64,000 bases of DNA. Origin: Stutzerimonas stutzeri. GTDB lineage: Bacteria > Pseudomonadota > Gammaproteobacteria > Pseudomonadales > Pseudomonadaceae. This document shows, piece by piece, positions 38,269 through 48,125 of this stretch (the stretch's first letter is position 1; every line of letters begins with the position of its first letter). The notes under the pieces are model-generated. The model saw only the letters and a list, made by a program, of their open reading frames with translations. It had not been told where the DNA came from and did no database searches. The stretch lies in NCBI RefSeq assembly GCF_024448985.1, contig NZ_JAMOII010000003.1, positions 124,001 to 188,000 of the forward strand, read 5' to 3'. The translations under genes and the position numbers were made by a program.

Positions 38269-38333
38269 GTAGGTGGGCCGGGCGGCGCTCCGCTGCAGCC
38301 TACCGCGCTGATTCTGGTGGGCTAAAGCCCACT
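38269..38333. repeat. REP/BIME-like repeat in the lysR-leuC spacer
   Basis: One hairpin GTAGGTGGGCC...CAGCCTAC (38269-38303) and one GTGGGCTAAAGCCCAC (38317-38332). The second matches the repeat near 40584 in its GTGGGCT/AGCCCAC core, so both belong to one repeat family. Confidence 0.6.
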
Positions 38334-38361
38334 CTGCCTTTCGTCCAGCTTAGCTATAGAG

Positions 38362-38376
38362 ATTCCATATAGGAAT
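38362..38376. promoter_or_regulatory. LysR-type operator between lysR and leuC
   Basis: ATTCCATATAGGAAT is a perfect palindrome and fits the T-N11-A LysR box. It is 106 bases before leuC. Just downstream an eight-base inverted repeat, CATCGAAT (38378-38385) and ATTCGATG (38406-38413), may be a second contact site or an RNA hairpin. Confidence 0.65.
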
Positions 38377-38481
38377 GCATCGAATGAAAAATATGAATTT
38401 GAGTAATTCGATGTAACCCCATAGCATTCACCCCATAAGCGAAAGGGCTATTGCCCGCAGAAACTGATGAGGAAAGTCCCG

Positions 38482-39909
38482 ATGGCCGGCAAAACGCTGT
38501 ACGACAAACTCTGGGAAATGCACGAGGTCAAGCGTCGCGACGATGGCTCGTCGCTGATCTACATCGACCGTCATATTCTCCATGAAGTGACCTCGCCGCA
38601 GGCGTTCGAAGGGCTGCGTCTGGCCGGGCGCAAGCCGTGGCGTATCGACGCCAACATCGCCACCCCGGACCACAACGTGCCGACCACCAAGGGCGAGCGC
38701 CAGGGCGGCTTGGAAGCCATCGCCGACGAAGTCTCGCGCATTCAGGTGCAGACTCTCGACGAGAACTGCGATGACTTCGGCATTCTCGAATTCAAGATGA
38801 ACGATATCCGCCAGGGCATCGTGCACGTGATCGGCCCGGAACAAGGCGCGACCCTGCCGGGCATGACCGTGGTCTGCGGCGATTCGCATACGTCCACCCA
38901 TGGCGCCTTCGGTGCGCTGGCCCACGGCATCGGCACTTCTGAGGTCGAGCATGTGCTCGCCACCCAGTGCCTGGTGGCCAAGAAGATGAAGAACATGCAG
39001 GTTCGCGTTGAAGGCAAGCTGCCGTTCGGCGTAACTGCCAAAGACATCGTGCTTGCCGTGATCGGCAAGATCGGCACCGCTGGCGGGAATGGCCACGCGC
39101 TGGAGTTCGCCGGCAGCGCCATCCGCGACCTGTCCATGGAAGGCCGCATGACTCTCTGCAACATGTCCATCGAGGCCGGCGCCCGCGTGGGCCTGGTGGC
39201 CTGTGACGAGAAGACCATCGCTTATGTCGAGGGTCGCCCTTATGCGCCGAAAGGCGCGGACTGGGACAAGGCAGTCGAGGCCTGGAAAGATCTGATATCT
39301 GACGAGGATGCGGTGTTCGACACTGTGGTCGAGCTGAAGGCTGAGGATATCAAGCCGCAGGTGAGCTGGGGCACATCGCCGGAAATGGTCCTGGCTGTCG
39401 ATCAGCAGGTGCCGGACCCGGCGGTAGAATCCGATCCGGTCAAGCGCGACTCCATCGAGCGCGCGCTGAAATACATGGGCCTGCGCGCCAACCAGCCGAT
39501 TACCGATATCCAGCTGGATCGCGTGTTCATCGGCTCCTGCACCAACTCGCGCATCGAGGATCTGCGTGCCGCTGCTGAAGTGGCCAAGGGGCGCAAGGTC
39601 GCTGCGACCGTCAAGCAAGCAATGGTGGTGCCGGGTTCGGGCCTGGTCAAGCAACAGGCGGAATCGGAAGGGCTGGATAAGATATTCATCGAAGCCGGTT
39701 TCGAGTGGCGCGAGCCGGGCTGCTCAATGTGTCTGGCGATGAACCCGGACAAGCTGGGCAGCGGCGAGCATTGCGCGTCCACTTCCAACCGCAACTTCGA
39801 AGGGCGCCAGGGCGCTGGTGGCCGCACTCATCTGGTCAGTCCGGCCATGGCTGCGGCAGCCGCTGTGACCGGCCGCTTCATCGACGTGCGCGAACTGCTC
39901 CAGGCCTGA
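38482..39909 (+). CDS. leuC: 3-isopropylmalate dehydratase large subunit
   Basis: 475 residues from the ATG at 38482, which has GAGGAA seven bases upstream; the ATG at 38467 lacks one. The aconitase fold shows [29 protein letters not shown] and the [4Fe-4S] ligands Cys353 (GSCTNS), Cys414 and Cys417 (CSMC). With LeuD it isomerises 2- to 3-isopropylmalate. leuC-leuD-leuB run in order. Confidence 0.97.
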   Translation: MAGKTLYDKLWEMHEVKRRDDGSSLIYIDRHILHEVTSPQAFEGLRLAGRKPWRIDANIATPDHNVPTTKGERQGGLEAIADEVSRIQVQTLDENCDDFGILEFKMNDIRQGIVHVIGPEQGATLPGMTVVCGDSHTSTHGAFGALAHGIGTSEVEHVLATQCLVAKKMKNMQVRVEGKLPFGVTAKDIVLAVIGKIGTAGGNGHALEFAGSAIRDLSMEGRMTLCNMSIEAGARVGLVACDEKTIAYVEGRPYAPKGADWDKAVEAWKDLISDEDAVFDTVVELKAEDIKPQVSWGTSPEMVLAVDQQVPDPAVESDPVKRDSIERALKYMGLRANQPITDIQLDRVFIGSCTNSRIEDLRAAAEVAKGRKVAATVKQAMVVPGSGLVKQQAESEGLDKIFIEAGFEWREPGCSMCLAMNPDKLGSGEHCASTSNRNFEGRQGAGGRTHLVSPAMAAAAAVTGRFIDVRELLQA

Positions 39910-39920
39910 GGAGGCGAAAC

Positions 39921-40568
39921 ATGAAAGCATTCACCCAACACACCGGCCTGGTCTGTCCGCTCGATCGTGCCAATGTCGATACCGATCAGATCATTCCCAA
40001 GCAGTTCCTGAAGTCGATTAAGCGCACCGGTTTCGGTCCGAACCTGTTCGATGAGTGGCGCTATCTGGATGTTGGTCAGCCGAACCAGGATTCTTCGCAG
40101 CGTCCAGTCAATCAGGATTTCGTGCTGAACTTCCCGCGCTATCGGGGCGCCAGTGTGCTGCTGGCGCGTGAGAACTTCGGCTGCGGTTCATCCCGTGAGC
40201 ACGCACCATGGGCGCTGGAGGAGTACGGGTTTCGTACCATCATCGCGCCGAGTTATGCCGACATCTTCTATAACAACAGTTTTAAGAACGGCCTGTTACC
40301 GATCGTGCTTAAAGACGAAGAGGTGGACGAGCTGTTCGAGCAGGCAGAGGCCACCGAGGGATATCAATTGACCGTCGACTTGGCCGCGCAAACCGTGACG
40401 CGCCCGGATGGCAAGCAGTACGGCTTCGAGGTCGACGCGTTCCGCAAGCACTGCCTGCTCAACGGCCTGGACGATATCGGCCTGACCTTGCAGGACGCCG
40501 AGGCCATCAAGGCCTTCGAAGCTCGTCATCAGCAGAGCCAGCCGTGGCTGTTCGGCGCGATCAAGTAG
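39921..40568 (+). CDS. leuD: 3-isopropylmalate dehydratase small subunit
   Basis: 215 residues from the ATG at 39921 (GAGGAGGCG upstream). [14 protein letters not shown] and [17 protein letters not shown] are the swivelling-domain signatures, followed by [16 protein letters not shown]. It partners LeuC, 11 bases upstream. Confidence 0.97.
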   Translation: MKAFTQHTGLVCPLDRANVDTDQIIPKQFLKSIKRTGFGPNLFDEWRYLDVGQPNQDSSQRPVNQDFVLNFPRYRGASVLLARENFGCGSSREHAPWALEEYGFRTIIAPSYADIFYNNSFKNGLLPIVLKDEEVDELFEQAEATEGYQLTVDLAAQTVTRPDGKQYGFEVDAFRKHCLLNGLDDIGLTLQDAEAIKAFEARHQQSQPWLFGAIK

Positions 40569-40583
40569 GTGAAAATTACGAGG

Positions 40584-40644
40584 TAGGGTGGGCTTCAGCC
40601 CACCAACACGGCTCGGAGCTACTGGTGGGCTGAAGCCCACCCTA
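40584..40644. repeat. Inverted repeat (BIME-like) between leuD and leuB
   Basis: TAGGGTGGGCTTCAGCCCAC (starting 40584) and its inverted copy TGGTGGGCTGAAGCCCACCC (starting 40623), 17 bases apart. The two 22-base arms are perfectly complementary and each arm is itself a hairpin. It lies inside the leu gene group and could shape the leuD-leuB mRNA. Confidence 0.8.
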
Positions 40645-40688
40645 TGGAGCACCCCGGCCCCGAAGTGACTCCTTATAAGGAATAGGAA

Positions 40689-41771
40689 ATGTCCAAACAG
40701 ATTCTGGTTCTCCCTGGCGATGGCATCGGCCCGGAAATCATGGCCGAAGCGGTCAAGGTGCTGCAGCTGGCCAATGACAAGTTCCAGCTGAACTTCGAAC
40801 TGATCTATGACGAGCTGGGCGGCGCGGCCATCGACAAATACGGCGTGCCGCTGGCTGACGAAACCCTCGAGCGTGCCCGTGCCGCCGATGCCATTCTGCT
40901 GGGCGCCGTCGGTGGTCCCAAGTGGGATGCCATCGATCCGGCCATCCGTCCTGAGCGCGGCCTGTTGAAGATCCGCTCGCAACTGGGGCTGTTCGGCAAC
41001 CTGCGTCCGGCGCTGCTGTATCCGCAGCTGGCCGAAGCGTCGAGTTTGAAGCCGGAGATCGTTGCCGGCCTGGATATCCTCATCGTGCGTGAGTTGACCG
41101 GCGGTATCTATTTTGGCCAGCCGCGTGAAAGCAAAGTGTTGGAGAACGGCGAGCGTATGGCCTACGACACTCTGCCTTACAGCGAGAGCGAAATCCGCCG
41201 TATCGCCAAGGTCGGTTTCGACATGGCCATGGTGCGCAACAAGAAGCTCTGCTCGGTGGACAAGGCCAACGTGCTGGCCTCCAGCCAGTTGTGGCGTGCG
41301 GTAGTGGAAGAGGTCGGCAAAGATTATCCGGACGTCAAGCTCAGCCATATGTATGTCGATAATGCCGCCATGCAGCTGGTCCGCGCGCCCAAGCAGTTCG
41401 ACGTGATCGTTACCGATAACATGTTCGGCGACATCCTGTCCGACGAGGCTTCCATGCTCACCGGTTCCATCGGCATGCTGCCGTCGGCGTCGCTGGATGC
41501 TAACAACAAGGGCATGTACGAGCCTTGCCATGGCTCGGCGCCAGATATCGCTGGCAAGGGCATCGCCAATCCGCTGGCGACCATCCTTTCGGTATCGATG
41601 ATGCTGCGCTACAGCTTTAATCAGGTGGCGGCGGCCGATGCCATTGAGCGAGCGGTCAGCGACGTGCTCGACCAAGGCCTGCGCACCGGCGACATCTGGT
41701 CCGATGGCTGTAACAAGGTCGGCACTCAGGCAATGGGCGATGCGGTAGTCGCGGCGCTCGCGAAGTTGTAA
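40689..41771 (+). CDS. leuB: 3-isopropylmalate dehydrogenase
   Basis: 360 residues, the usual length. Signatures include [44 protein letters not shown] and the substrate/metal segment [17 protein letters not shown], then [17 protein letters not shown]. It oxidises and decarboxylates 3-isopropylmalate with NAD+, the third leucine step. AAGGAATAGGA lies before the ATG. Confidence 0.97.
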   Translation: MSKQILVLPGDGIGPEIMAEAVKVLQLANDKFQLNFELIYDELGGAAIDKYGVPLADETLERARAADAILLGAVGGPKWDAIDPAIRPERGLLKIRSQLGLFGNLRPALLYPQLAEASSLKPEIVAGLDILIVRELTGGIYFGQPRESKVLENGERMAYDTLPYSESEIRRIAKVGFDMAMVRNKKLCSVDKANVLASSQLWRAVVEEVGKDYPDVKLSHMYVDNAAMQLVRAPKQFDVIVTDNMFGDILSDEASMLTGSIGMLPSASLDANNKGMYEPCHGSAPDIAGKGIANPLATILSVSMMLRYSFNQVAAADAIERAVSDVLDQGLRTGDIWSDGCNKVGTQAMGDAVVAALAKL

Positions 41772-41824
41772 TCTCTTGGCCCGCTCTCAAAGCGGGTGGG
41801 TCACTTTATATAGGTGTAGTTGCG

Positions 41825-42937
41825 ATGAAACGTGTAGGTCTGATCGGTTGGCGCGGCATGGTCGGTTCCGTGCTCATGCAGCGGATGCTGGAAGAGCGGG
41901 ACTTCGACCTGATCGAGCCGGTGTTCTTTACCACTTCCAACGTAGGCGGTCAGGGGCCTTCGATCGGCAAGGACATCGCGCCGCTCAAGGATGCCTACAG
42001 CGTCGATGAGCTGAAAAGCCTCGACGTGATCCTGACCTGTCAGGGTGGCGACTACACCAACGAAGTATTCCCCAAGCTGCGCGAAGCCGGCTGGAATGGG
42101 TACTGGATCGACGCTGCCTCCGCCCTGCGCATGCAGGACGATGCGGTCATTGTGCTGGACCCGGTCAACCGCAAGGTGATCGACCAGCAGCTCGATGCCG
42201 GCACTCGCAACTATATTGGTGGCAACTGCACCGTCAGCCTGATGCTGATGGGGCTCGGCGGCCTGTTCGAGAACGGTCTGGTCGAGTGGATGAGCGCTAT
42301 GACCTACCAGGCGGCGTCCGGCGCCGGTGCGCAGAACATGCGCGAGCTGATCAAGCAGATGGGCACCATCAACGCTGCGGTTGCCGATGAACTGGCCGAC
42401 CCGGCCAGTGCGATTCTGGAGATCGACCGCAAGGTCGCAGAGAGCCAGCGTTCCGAGTCCTTCCCGGTAGATAACTTCGGCGTGCCGCTGGCCGGTAGCC
42501 TGATTCCCTATATCGATAAGGAACTGCCCAACGGGCAGAGCCGCGAGGAGTGGAAGGCACAGGCCGAAACCAACAAGATCCTCGGGCGCTTCAAGAATCC
42601 GATTCCGGTCGACGGCATCTGCGTGCGCATCGGCGCCATGCGTTGCCATAGCCAGGCGCTGACTATCAAGCTGAACAAGGATGTGCCGATCTCGGATATA
42701 GAGGGCATGATCAGCCAGCACAACCCTTGGGTTAAGCTGATTCCGAATCATCGGGACGCCAGCATGCAGGAGCTCAGTCCGACCTCGGTGACCGGCACGC
42801 TGAACGTACCTGTCGGTCGTTTGCGCAAGCTGAACATGGGTTCTCATTACCTGGGCGCCTTCACCGTGGGCGACCAGCTGCTCTGGGGCGCCGCGGAACC
42901 CTTGCGGCGGATGTTGCGCATCCTTCTGGAACGCTAA
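41825..42937 (+). CDS. asd: Aspartate-semialdehyde dehydrogenase
   Basis: 370 residues, the long gram-negative form. [20 protein letters not shown] is the NADP-binding start, GGNCTVSLM holds the catalytic Cys135, and [15 protein letters not shown] and [16 protein letters not shown] follow. It acts directly after LysC (8.6 kb). A small hairpin (41780-41796) separates it from leuB. In P. aeruginosa a second asd-like gene stands between asd and fimV; here there is only a 615-base spacer. Confidence 0.96.
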   Translation: MKRVGLIGWRGMVGSVLMQRMLEERDFDLIEPVFFTTSNVGGQGPSIGKDIAPLKDAYSVDELKSLDVILTCQGGDYTNEVFPKLREAGWNGYWIDAASALRMQDDAVIVLDPVNRKVIDQQLDAGTRNYIGGNCTVSLMLMGLGGLFENGLVEWMSAMTYQAASGAGAQNMRELIKQMGTINAAVADELADPASAILEIDRKVAESQRSESFPVDNFGVPLAGSLIPYIDKELPNGQSREEWKAQAETNKILGRFKNPIPVDGICVRIGAMRCHSQALTIKLNKDVPISDIEGMISQHNPWVKLIPNHRDASMQELSPTSVTGTLNVPVGRLRKLNMGSHYLGAFTVGDQLLWGAAEPLRRMLRILLER

Positions 42938-42959
42938 ACCGCAAGGAAGGAAACACCGA

Positions 42960-42990
42960 AGCGCCTCGGCACAGCCGCGGCGCTTTTTTT
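42960..42990 (+). terminator. Terminator of asd
   Basis: AGCGCC-T-CGGC, loop ACA, GCCG-C-GGCGCT with one mismatch, then TTTTTT: strong stem and U-tract 22 bases after the stop. Confidence 0.88.
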
Positions 42991-43552
42991 ATCTGGTCGA
43001 AGCTGCCTAGCTGAGCGTTCCGCAGCGAGGGCTCTGCATGGCGCGTTCGTCGGATTTAGGCTTAACCTCGCTGCGGGACGATCTGCTTCGGCTACAGTGA
43101 CGCCCTTCGGAACGGCTCACCATGTGTCGGTATCGACGCGGTTAAGGGCTGTTTTTCGTTTCCATATTTAGGTGGCGGGCCGATAGATATTGCTTCAATA
43201 ACTACACCGCCAGGGTTTCGCATTGTTTCGTTGAGCGTCTTGTTCGGAATTGAAGTACAAGGGCTACCGGTTCGCGAGCAGGCTGCAGCTTCGTTGAAAC
43301 AGGCGAACGCGAATTGTGGATTGTGTCTGATAACGTGGCAAAAGGCGTGGCGGGCCATGCAGTGCGGTCTGGTGAGTTATTGATAAAACACTATCTGTAA
43401 AAGATACTTACCGGCGATTCGAATAACTATTCTAGCTAGCTGCGCTGTTTAGGCTTATCGCTGACGGGGGGCCGCCATCTGGCGGGCACGGGCAGCGTCT
43501 ATAAGACCCTTCTCGAAGATCCGAGAAAAGTTAAAAAACAAGGGATTACATA
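42991..43552. other. Spacer between asd and fimV with no supported gene
   Basis: 562 bases, visibly more AT-rich around 43140-43440. The longest frame (88 codons, minus strand, 43092-43358) has no ribosome-binding site and no recognisable domain, so I do not call it. No tRNA or direct repeat was seen. The 3' end must hold the fimV promoter. P. aeruginosa has an asd homolog here; I saw no remnant of it. Confidence 0.5.
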
Positions 43553-46288
43553 ATGGTTCGGGTTCGCAATCTGGTGCTGGCAATCGCGGCTGCTACCGCG
43601 CTGACTTCCGAAATGGCGTACGCGCTGGGGCTGGGAGAGGTCACGCTGAAGTCGGCACTGAATCAACCGCTGGTGGCTGAAATCGAATTGCTGGATGCGA
43701 AAACTCTGGCGCCGGGTGAAGTGGTCCCGGTTCTGGCATCTGCGGAAGATTTCAATCGGGCGGGTGTTGACCGGCAGTATTTCCTGACGGACCTGACCTT
43801 TACCCCTGTTTTGCGCCCTGATGGCAAGAGCGTTATCCGGGTCTCATCGACCAAGCCGGTTCGCGAACCCTACCTGAACTTCCTCATCGAGGTGCTCTGG
43901 CCCAACGGTCGGCTACTGCGCGAATACACGCTCCTGCTGGACCCGCCGCTTTATTCGCCGGAAATCGCTGCTTCCGTTGCCCCTCAGTTGCCTATTGCAG
44001 CGCCAATCGTTCGGTCCGAGACGGCGCCGCGAGTCGCAACGCGGCCTGCTTCAGCGCCTACCGGCGCTTCCGCGCTGCAAGGTGAGCAATATAAAGTCAC
44101 GCCTAATGACACGCTGTGGGAAATTGCCGAGCGCGCCCGCCAAGGTGGCACCGTTCATCAGACCATGCTGGCCATTCAAGACCTGAACCCTGACGCCTTC
44201 ATCGCTGGCAACATCAACCGAATGAAGAACGGTCAGGTGCTTCGCCTGCCGAATGCCGAGCAAATCGGTAGCCGGTCACAAGCTGAGGCGATTCAGCAAG
44301 TCGCGCAACAGAACGCAAGTTGGCGTCAGGCTGCCGCCTCCGGCGCAACAGGCACGCGCCAGCTGGATGCGACCCAGCGTGATTCGGTGGGAGCGGCACC
44401 ATCGCGTAGCGAGCAGGGCGATAATCTCCGCTTGGTCGCACCGGAAGCCGACGAAGCCACAGCGGGTAGTGATAGTGGAAACGGAGCCGACGCTCAGGCG
44501 TTGCGTGACAAGCTCGCGGTTACCGAGGAAAGCCTTGATTCCAGTCGTCGCGAAAATCTGGATCTCAAGGACCGTCTCAACGATCTCCAGGGGCAACTCG
44601 ACAAGCTGCAGCGCCTGATGCAGCTCAAGGACGACCAGTTGGCCAAGCTACAAGCTCAACTGGCAACGGGGGCCGAGCCGGGAGTCGATGCGACATCCGC
44701 ACTGCCTTCGTCCAGTGAAACTGATTCAAACTCTAACGTTGCGCCGGAATCGCCCGAAGTAGTAACCGAAACCACTGCCGAGCCCGAAGTTGCTGGTGCT
44801 GAGGTGGTGGCCCCGGCAGCGACCCAAGGAGAGGCAGCGGCAGGTACGGAGCCGGCGGCACAGGCGCCAGTCACACCGGCTCCCGCAGTATCGGCTCCAG
44901 CGGTACAAGAGCCTGAAGCCGATAGCTACGTCGACGAGCTGTTGGCCAATCCCATTCTCCTCGGCGCCTTGGGTGGCGGAGCCCTTTTGCTATTGCTGGT
45001 CGGGCTGATGGCGTTGTCCCGCCGCAACGCTTTGAAGGAAGCTGAGCTGCAGGAAAGCCTGCTTGCCGATAGTTCACCTGACACGTTCTACATGGCGCAG
45101 CAGGATCTCGACTCGTCCGCTGTGGAGTCGACCGAGAAAGACAGCGGTGAACATTCGGCTGACTCGCTCGCTGCCGCCACCAACGACCCGTTGGCTGAGG
45201 CCGATATCTACATCGCTTATGGACGTTTCAATCAGGCTGCCGACCTGCTGCAGAATGCATTGAATGATGAGCCGCAGCGCAGTGACCTGCGATTGAAGCT
45301 GATGGAAGTCTATGCCGAACTTGGTGATCGGGATGGTTTCGCTCGGCAAGAGGCGGAGCTCCGCGAAATCGGGGGCTCGTTGGACGCAATTGAACAGACG
45401 AAGCTCCGTTATCCGGCAATGGCTGCAGCAACTGGCTTCGCTGCGGCAACCGCCGCGACAAGCGCCAATGATTTTGAGAGCTTCAGCCTGGATGATCTCC
45501 AGCTTAACGAACCGGCTTCGGCGCCGGCTGCTGATCAAGTGTCGGATGATGCCTTTGACCTGAGTCTGGACGATCTTGAACTCGATGATGAGCTGACTCG
45601 AACAGCCGTAGCCCCGGCTGGCGAGACATCAGAGGAGCTTGACGAGCTCAATTTCGACGACCTCAATCTTGAAGCCGCTGCGCAGGAGCAGGCCGCCGAC
45701 GAGTTCGCATTTGACCTAGACAAATCGTCCGAAGCGGATATGCAATCCCTTGAAGCCGAACTTGCCGGTTTCTCGCTCGATCTTGAAGATCAGCCGAAAG
45801 CGCCTACTGCCGATGACGATGTGCTGTTAGACCTCGACGAAGAACTGTCGAAGCCAGTAGCGGGCGAGCCTGCTGCCGAGGACTTTGATTTTCAGCTCTC
45901 CGATCCTATCCAGTCTGCGGACATGCCGGATGAGTTCGATCTGTCAGTTCCTGACGAGACCAGCGGCGGAGCGGTATCTGAAACGTTTATCTCCGAGTTC
46001 GATGAGGTCGAAACTGAGCCTGAAGTCTTGGCGCGAGACATGGATGAGCCGCTCGACCGACCAGAGCCGGAGGCAGCGATTGAGGTCGAGTCAACCTCGG
46101 AAGCGCTTGACGATGATTTCGATTTCTTCGCCGACACCGATGAAACCACCACCAAGCTGGACCTTGCCCGCGCCTATATCGATATGGGTGATGCCGAAGG
46201 CGCTCGCGACATCCTCGATGAGGTCATGAACGAGGGCAGCGATACCCAGCAGCAAGAGGCGCGAGAGATGCTCGCCAAACTAGCCTGA
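43553..46288 (+). CDS. fimV: Polar hub / motility protein FimV
   Basis: 911 residues. A signal-like N-terminus ends in MAYALGLGEVTLKSALNQPL, the FimV N-terminal domain. A LysM peptidoglycan-binding domain (about 180-232: KVTPNDTLWEIAERA), a coiled coil (about 315-370) and a Pro/Ala/Glu linker precede a membrane helix (about 467-488). A long acidic cytoplasmic part ends in the conserved FimV TPR cap (KLDLARAYIDMGDAEGARDI). In P. aeruginosa FimV organises type IV pilus assembly and cAMP signalling at the pole. Confidence 0.94.
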   Translation: MVRVRNLVLAIAAATALTSEMAYALGLGEVTLKSALNQPLVAEIELLDAKTLAPGEVVPVLASAEDFNRAGVDRQYFLTDLTFTPVLRPDGKSVIRVSSTKPVREPYLNFLIEVLWPNGRLLREYTLLLDPPLYSPEIAASVAPQLPIAAPIVRSETAPRVATRPASAPTGASALQGEQYKVTPNDTLWEIAERARQGGTVHQTMLAIQDLNPDAFIAGNINRMKNGQVLRLPNAEQIGSRSQAEAIQQVAQQNASWRQAAASGATGTRQLDATQRDSVGAAPSRSEQGDNLRLVAPEADEATAGSDSGNGADAQALRDKLAVTEESLDSSRRENLDLKDRLNDLQGQLDKLQRLMQLKDDQLAKLQAQLATGAEPGVDATSALPSSSETDSNSNVAPESPEVVTETTAEPEVAGAEVVAPAATQGEAAAGTEPAAQAPVTPAPAVSAPAVQEPEADSYVDELLANPILLGALGGGALLLLLVGLMALSRRNALKEAELQESLLADSSPDTFYMAQQDLDSSAVESTEKDSGEHSADSLAAATNDPLAEADIYIAYGRFNQAADLLQNALNDEPQRSDLRLKLMEVYAELGDRDGFARQEAELREIGGSLDAIEQTKLRYPAMAAATGFAAATAATSANDFESFSLDDLQLNEPASAPAADQVSDDAFDLSLDDLELDDELTRTAVAPAGETSEELDELNFDDLNLEAAAQEQAADEFAFDLDKSSEADMQSLEAELAGFSLDLEDQPKAPTADDDVLLDLDEELSKPVAGEPAAEDFDFQLSDPIQSADMPDEFDLSVPDETSGGAVSETFISEFDEVETEPEVLARDMDEPLDRPEPEAAIEVESTSEALDDDFDFFADTDETTTKLDLARAYIDMGDAEGARDILDEVMNEGSDTQQQEAREMLAKLA

Positions 46289-46290
46289 CC

Positions 46291-47160
46291 ATGATCGAAG
46301 CAGTACCTGAAGCGGCAGCCCTATCGGCTGCCGCTGACGTTTTCAGAATTGCCCTTGGCGTGGAATATAAGGGTTCCCGTTATCGTGGGTTTCAACGGCA
46401 ACGCGATGGCGTGCCGTCGATTCAGCTCTCACTGGAAAATGCCTTGAGCAAGGTAGCCGGCGGGCACCCGGTGACGCTAAGTTGTGCCGGGCGTACCGAT
46501 GCGCTCGTTCATGCCTGCGCCCAGGTGGTGCATTTCGATACGCCAGTGACGCGGTCCATGCACGCCTGGGTAATGGGCGCGAACATGAACCTGCCGGGTG
46601 ATATCAGCGTGACCTGGGCCAAGGAAATGCCCAAGAGCTTCGATGCGCGTTTCAGCGCCATGGCGCGCCGTTATCGTTACGTCATCTACAACGACCAGAT
46701 TCGCCCGGCTCATCTCGCCGAAGAAGTAACTTGGAACCACCGGCCACTGGATATCACGCATATGCGTGAAGCGGCGAAAGCATTCGTCGGGACTCACGAC
46801 TTCAGTGCTTTCAGAGCGCGCCAGTGCCAGGCGAAATCACCGATCAAAACCATCCACCATCTGGAGCTGCTCGAGTATGGCAGGCTGATCGTGATCGACG
46901 TTCGTGCCAATGCCTTTCTGCACCACATGGTGCGTAACTTCGCCGGTGTGTTGATGACTATCGGGGCAGGCGAACGCCCGGTGGAATGGGCAAGGGAAGT
47001 GTTGGAGTCGCGCGTAAGGCGGACAGGGGGTGTTACCGCGCATCCCTATGGCTTGTACCTCGTTCAAGTGGATTATCCGGAGCAGTTCGAATTGCCTGAG
47101 CGTTATCTTGGACCGCATTTCCTGTCTGGCCTGCCGGATGTGCGAAATCATTCGACCTGA
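46291..47160 (+). CDS. truA: tRNA pseudouridine(38-40) synthase TruA
   Basis: 289 residues, two bases after fimV, as in P. aeruginosa. RIALGVEYKGSRYRGFQRQ and AGRTDALVHACAQVVHF, with the catalytic Asp70, identify it; FLHHMVRNFAGVLMTIGAG is the second-domain signature. The residue after Asp-Ala is Leu where E. coli has Gly, in the GRTDAGVH motif. It modifies positions 38-40 in tRNA anticodon arms. Confidence 0.94.
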   Translation: MIEAVPEAAALSAAADVFRIALGVEYKGSRYRGFQRQRDGVPSIQLSLENALSKVAGGHPVTLSCAGRTDALVHACAQVVHFDTPVTRSMHAWVMGANMNLPGDISVTWAKEMPKSFDARFSAMARRYRYVIYNDQIRPAHLAEEVTWNHRPLDITHMREAAKAFVGTHDFSAFRARQCQAKSPIKTIHHLELLEYGRLIVIDVRANAFLHHMVRNFAGVLMTIGAGERPVEWAREVLESRVRRTGGVTAHPYGLYLVQVDYPEQFELPERYLGPHFLSGLPDVRNHST

Positions 47161-47277
47161 TGCCAGCGGCGGGACAAGCGGCGGGTCATCCTTCGGAAAC
47201 GGACGATAAAGTGATGCGGGTTGCAGCCTGTGGCGCTTTTGTTACCATCCGGGGTCTTCTATCGCAGGTGCCTGCCG

Positions 47278-47901
47278 TTGCCTATTGTTCGTAGCAAGAT
47301 ATGTGGAATCACCCGGGTTGAGGACGCGCTCGTAGCCGCCGAAGCCGGTGCGGATGCGATTGGCCTGGTGTTCTATGCGAAGAGCCCGCGCGCGGTAAAT
47401 ATCCAGCAGGCTCGGGCCATCATTGCCGCTCTGCCGCCTTTCGTCACCACTGTAGGCTTGTTCGTCAACGCATCGCGTTGCGAAATCAATGAAACACTGG
47501 ATGCCGTGTCGCTGGATGTACTGCAATTTCATGGTGACGAAACGCCGGCAGACTGCGAAGGCTTTCATCGGCCGTGGTACAAGGCGCTCAGAGTCAAGGC
47601 GGGTGAGGATGTCCGGGCGCAGGTCGCACGCTACGTTGGGGCTAGCGCAATTCTGCTCGATACCTTTGTTGCCGGAGTTCCTGGCGGGACGGGCGAGGTG
47701 TTCGATTGGTCCCTGATCCCTGCAGATCTGCCCAAACCGCTGATATTGGCTGGCGGGCTGACTTCGCAAAATGTTCGTCAGGCGCTGGCCGAGGTACGTC
47801 CGTTCGCCGTCGACGTGAGTGGGGGAGTAGAGCTGAGCAAGGGCGTCAAAGATGCGCAGAAAGTGCAGGACTTCGTTCGGTCGGTAAGAGCTTCGATGTG
47901 A
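47278..47901 (+). CDS. trpF: Phosphoribosylanthranilate isomerase
   Basis: 207 residues from a TTG at 47278 ([20 protein letters not shown]), the start that matches the family N-terminus; the longer frame from 47221 adds unconserved sequence. SKICGIT with the catalytic Cys, LQFHGDETP with the general-acid Asp region, [14 protein letters not shown] and [10 protein letters not shown] are TrpF hallmarks of the beta/alpha barrel. It acts in tryptophan synthesis. An AGG lies nine bases before the TTG. Confidence 0.92.
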   Translation: MPIVRSKICGITRVEDALVAAEAGADAIGLVFYAKSPRAVNIQQARAIIAALPPFVTTVGLFVNASRCEINETLDAVSLDVLQFHGDETPADCEGFHRPWYKALRVKAGEDVRAQVARYVGASAILLDTFVAGVPGGTGEVFDWSLIPADLPKPLILAGGLTSQNVRQALAEVRPFAVDVSGGVELSKGVKDAQKVQDFVRSVRASM

Positions 47902-48125
47902 CGAGCACCGGATCATTGCCGTCCAGTTACCATTCGCTGGTTTGGCGAAACTCGCCACTGTTACCGATCTGGTGCCAGACGGCGATCAGACTTCAGCGAT
48001 AGCGCTTCCTCGGCTATCGCCTACGCGACGCAGTGAGCTCCGACTGGAGACCGGTCGCAACGATGAATTTTGCCGGTGCGTGCAGTCGTTACGCGCGGGA
48101 CTGACAAGCTGTGGAGAATAAAAGC

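Noticed and set aside
43092-43358. 88-codon minus-strand frame in the asd-fimV spacer.
   Set aside because: No ribosome-binding site, no signal or domain, and AT-richer codon use unlike neighbours. Not enough to call a gene.
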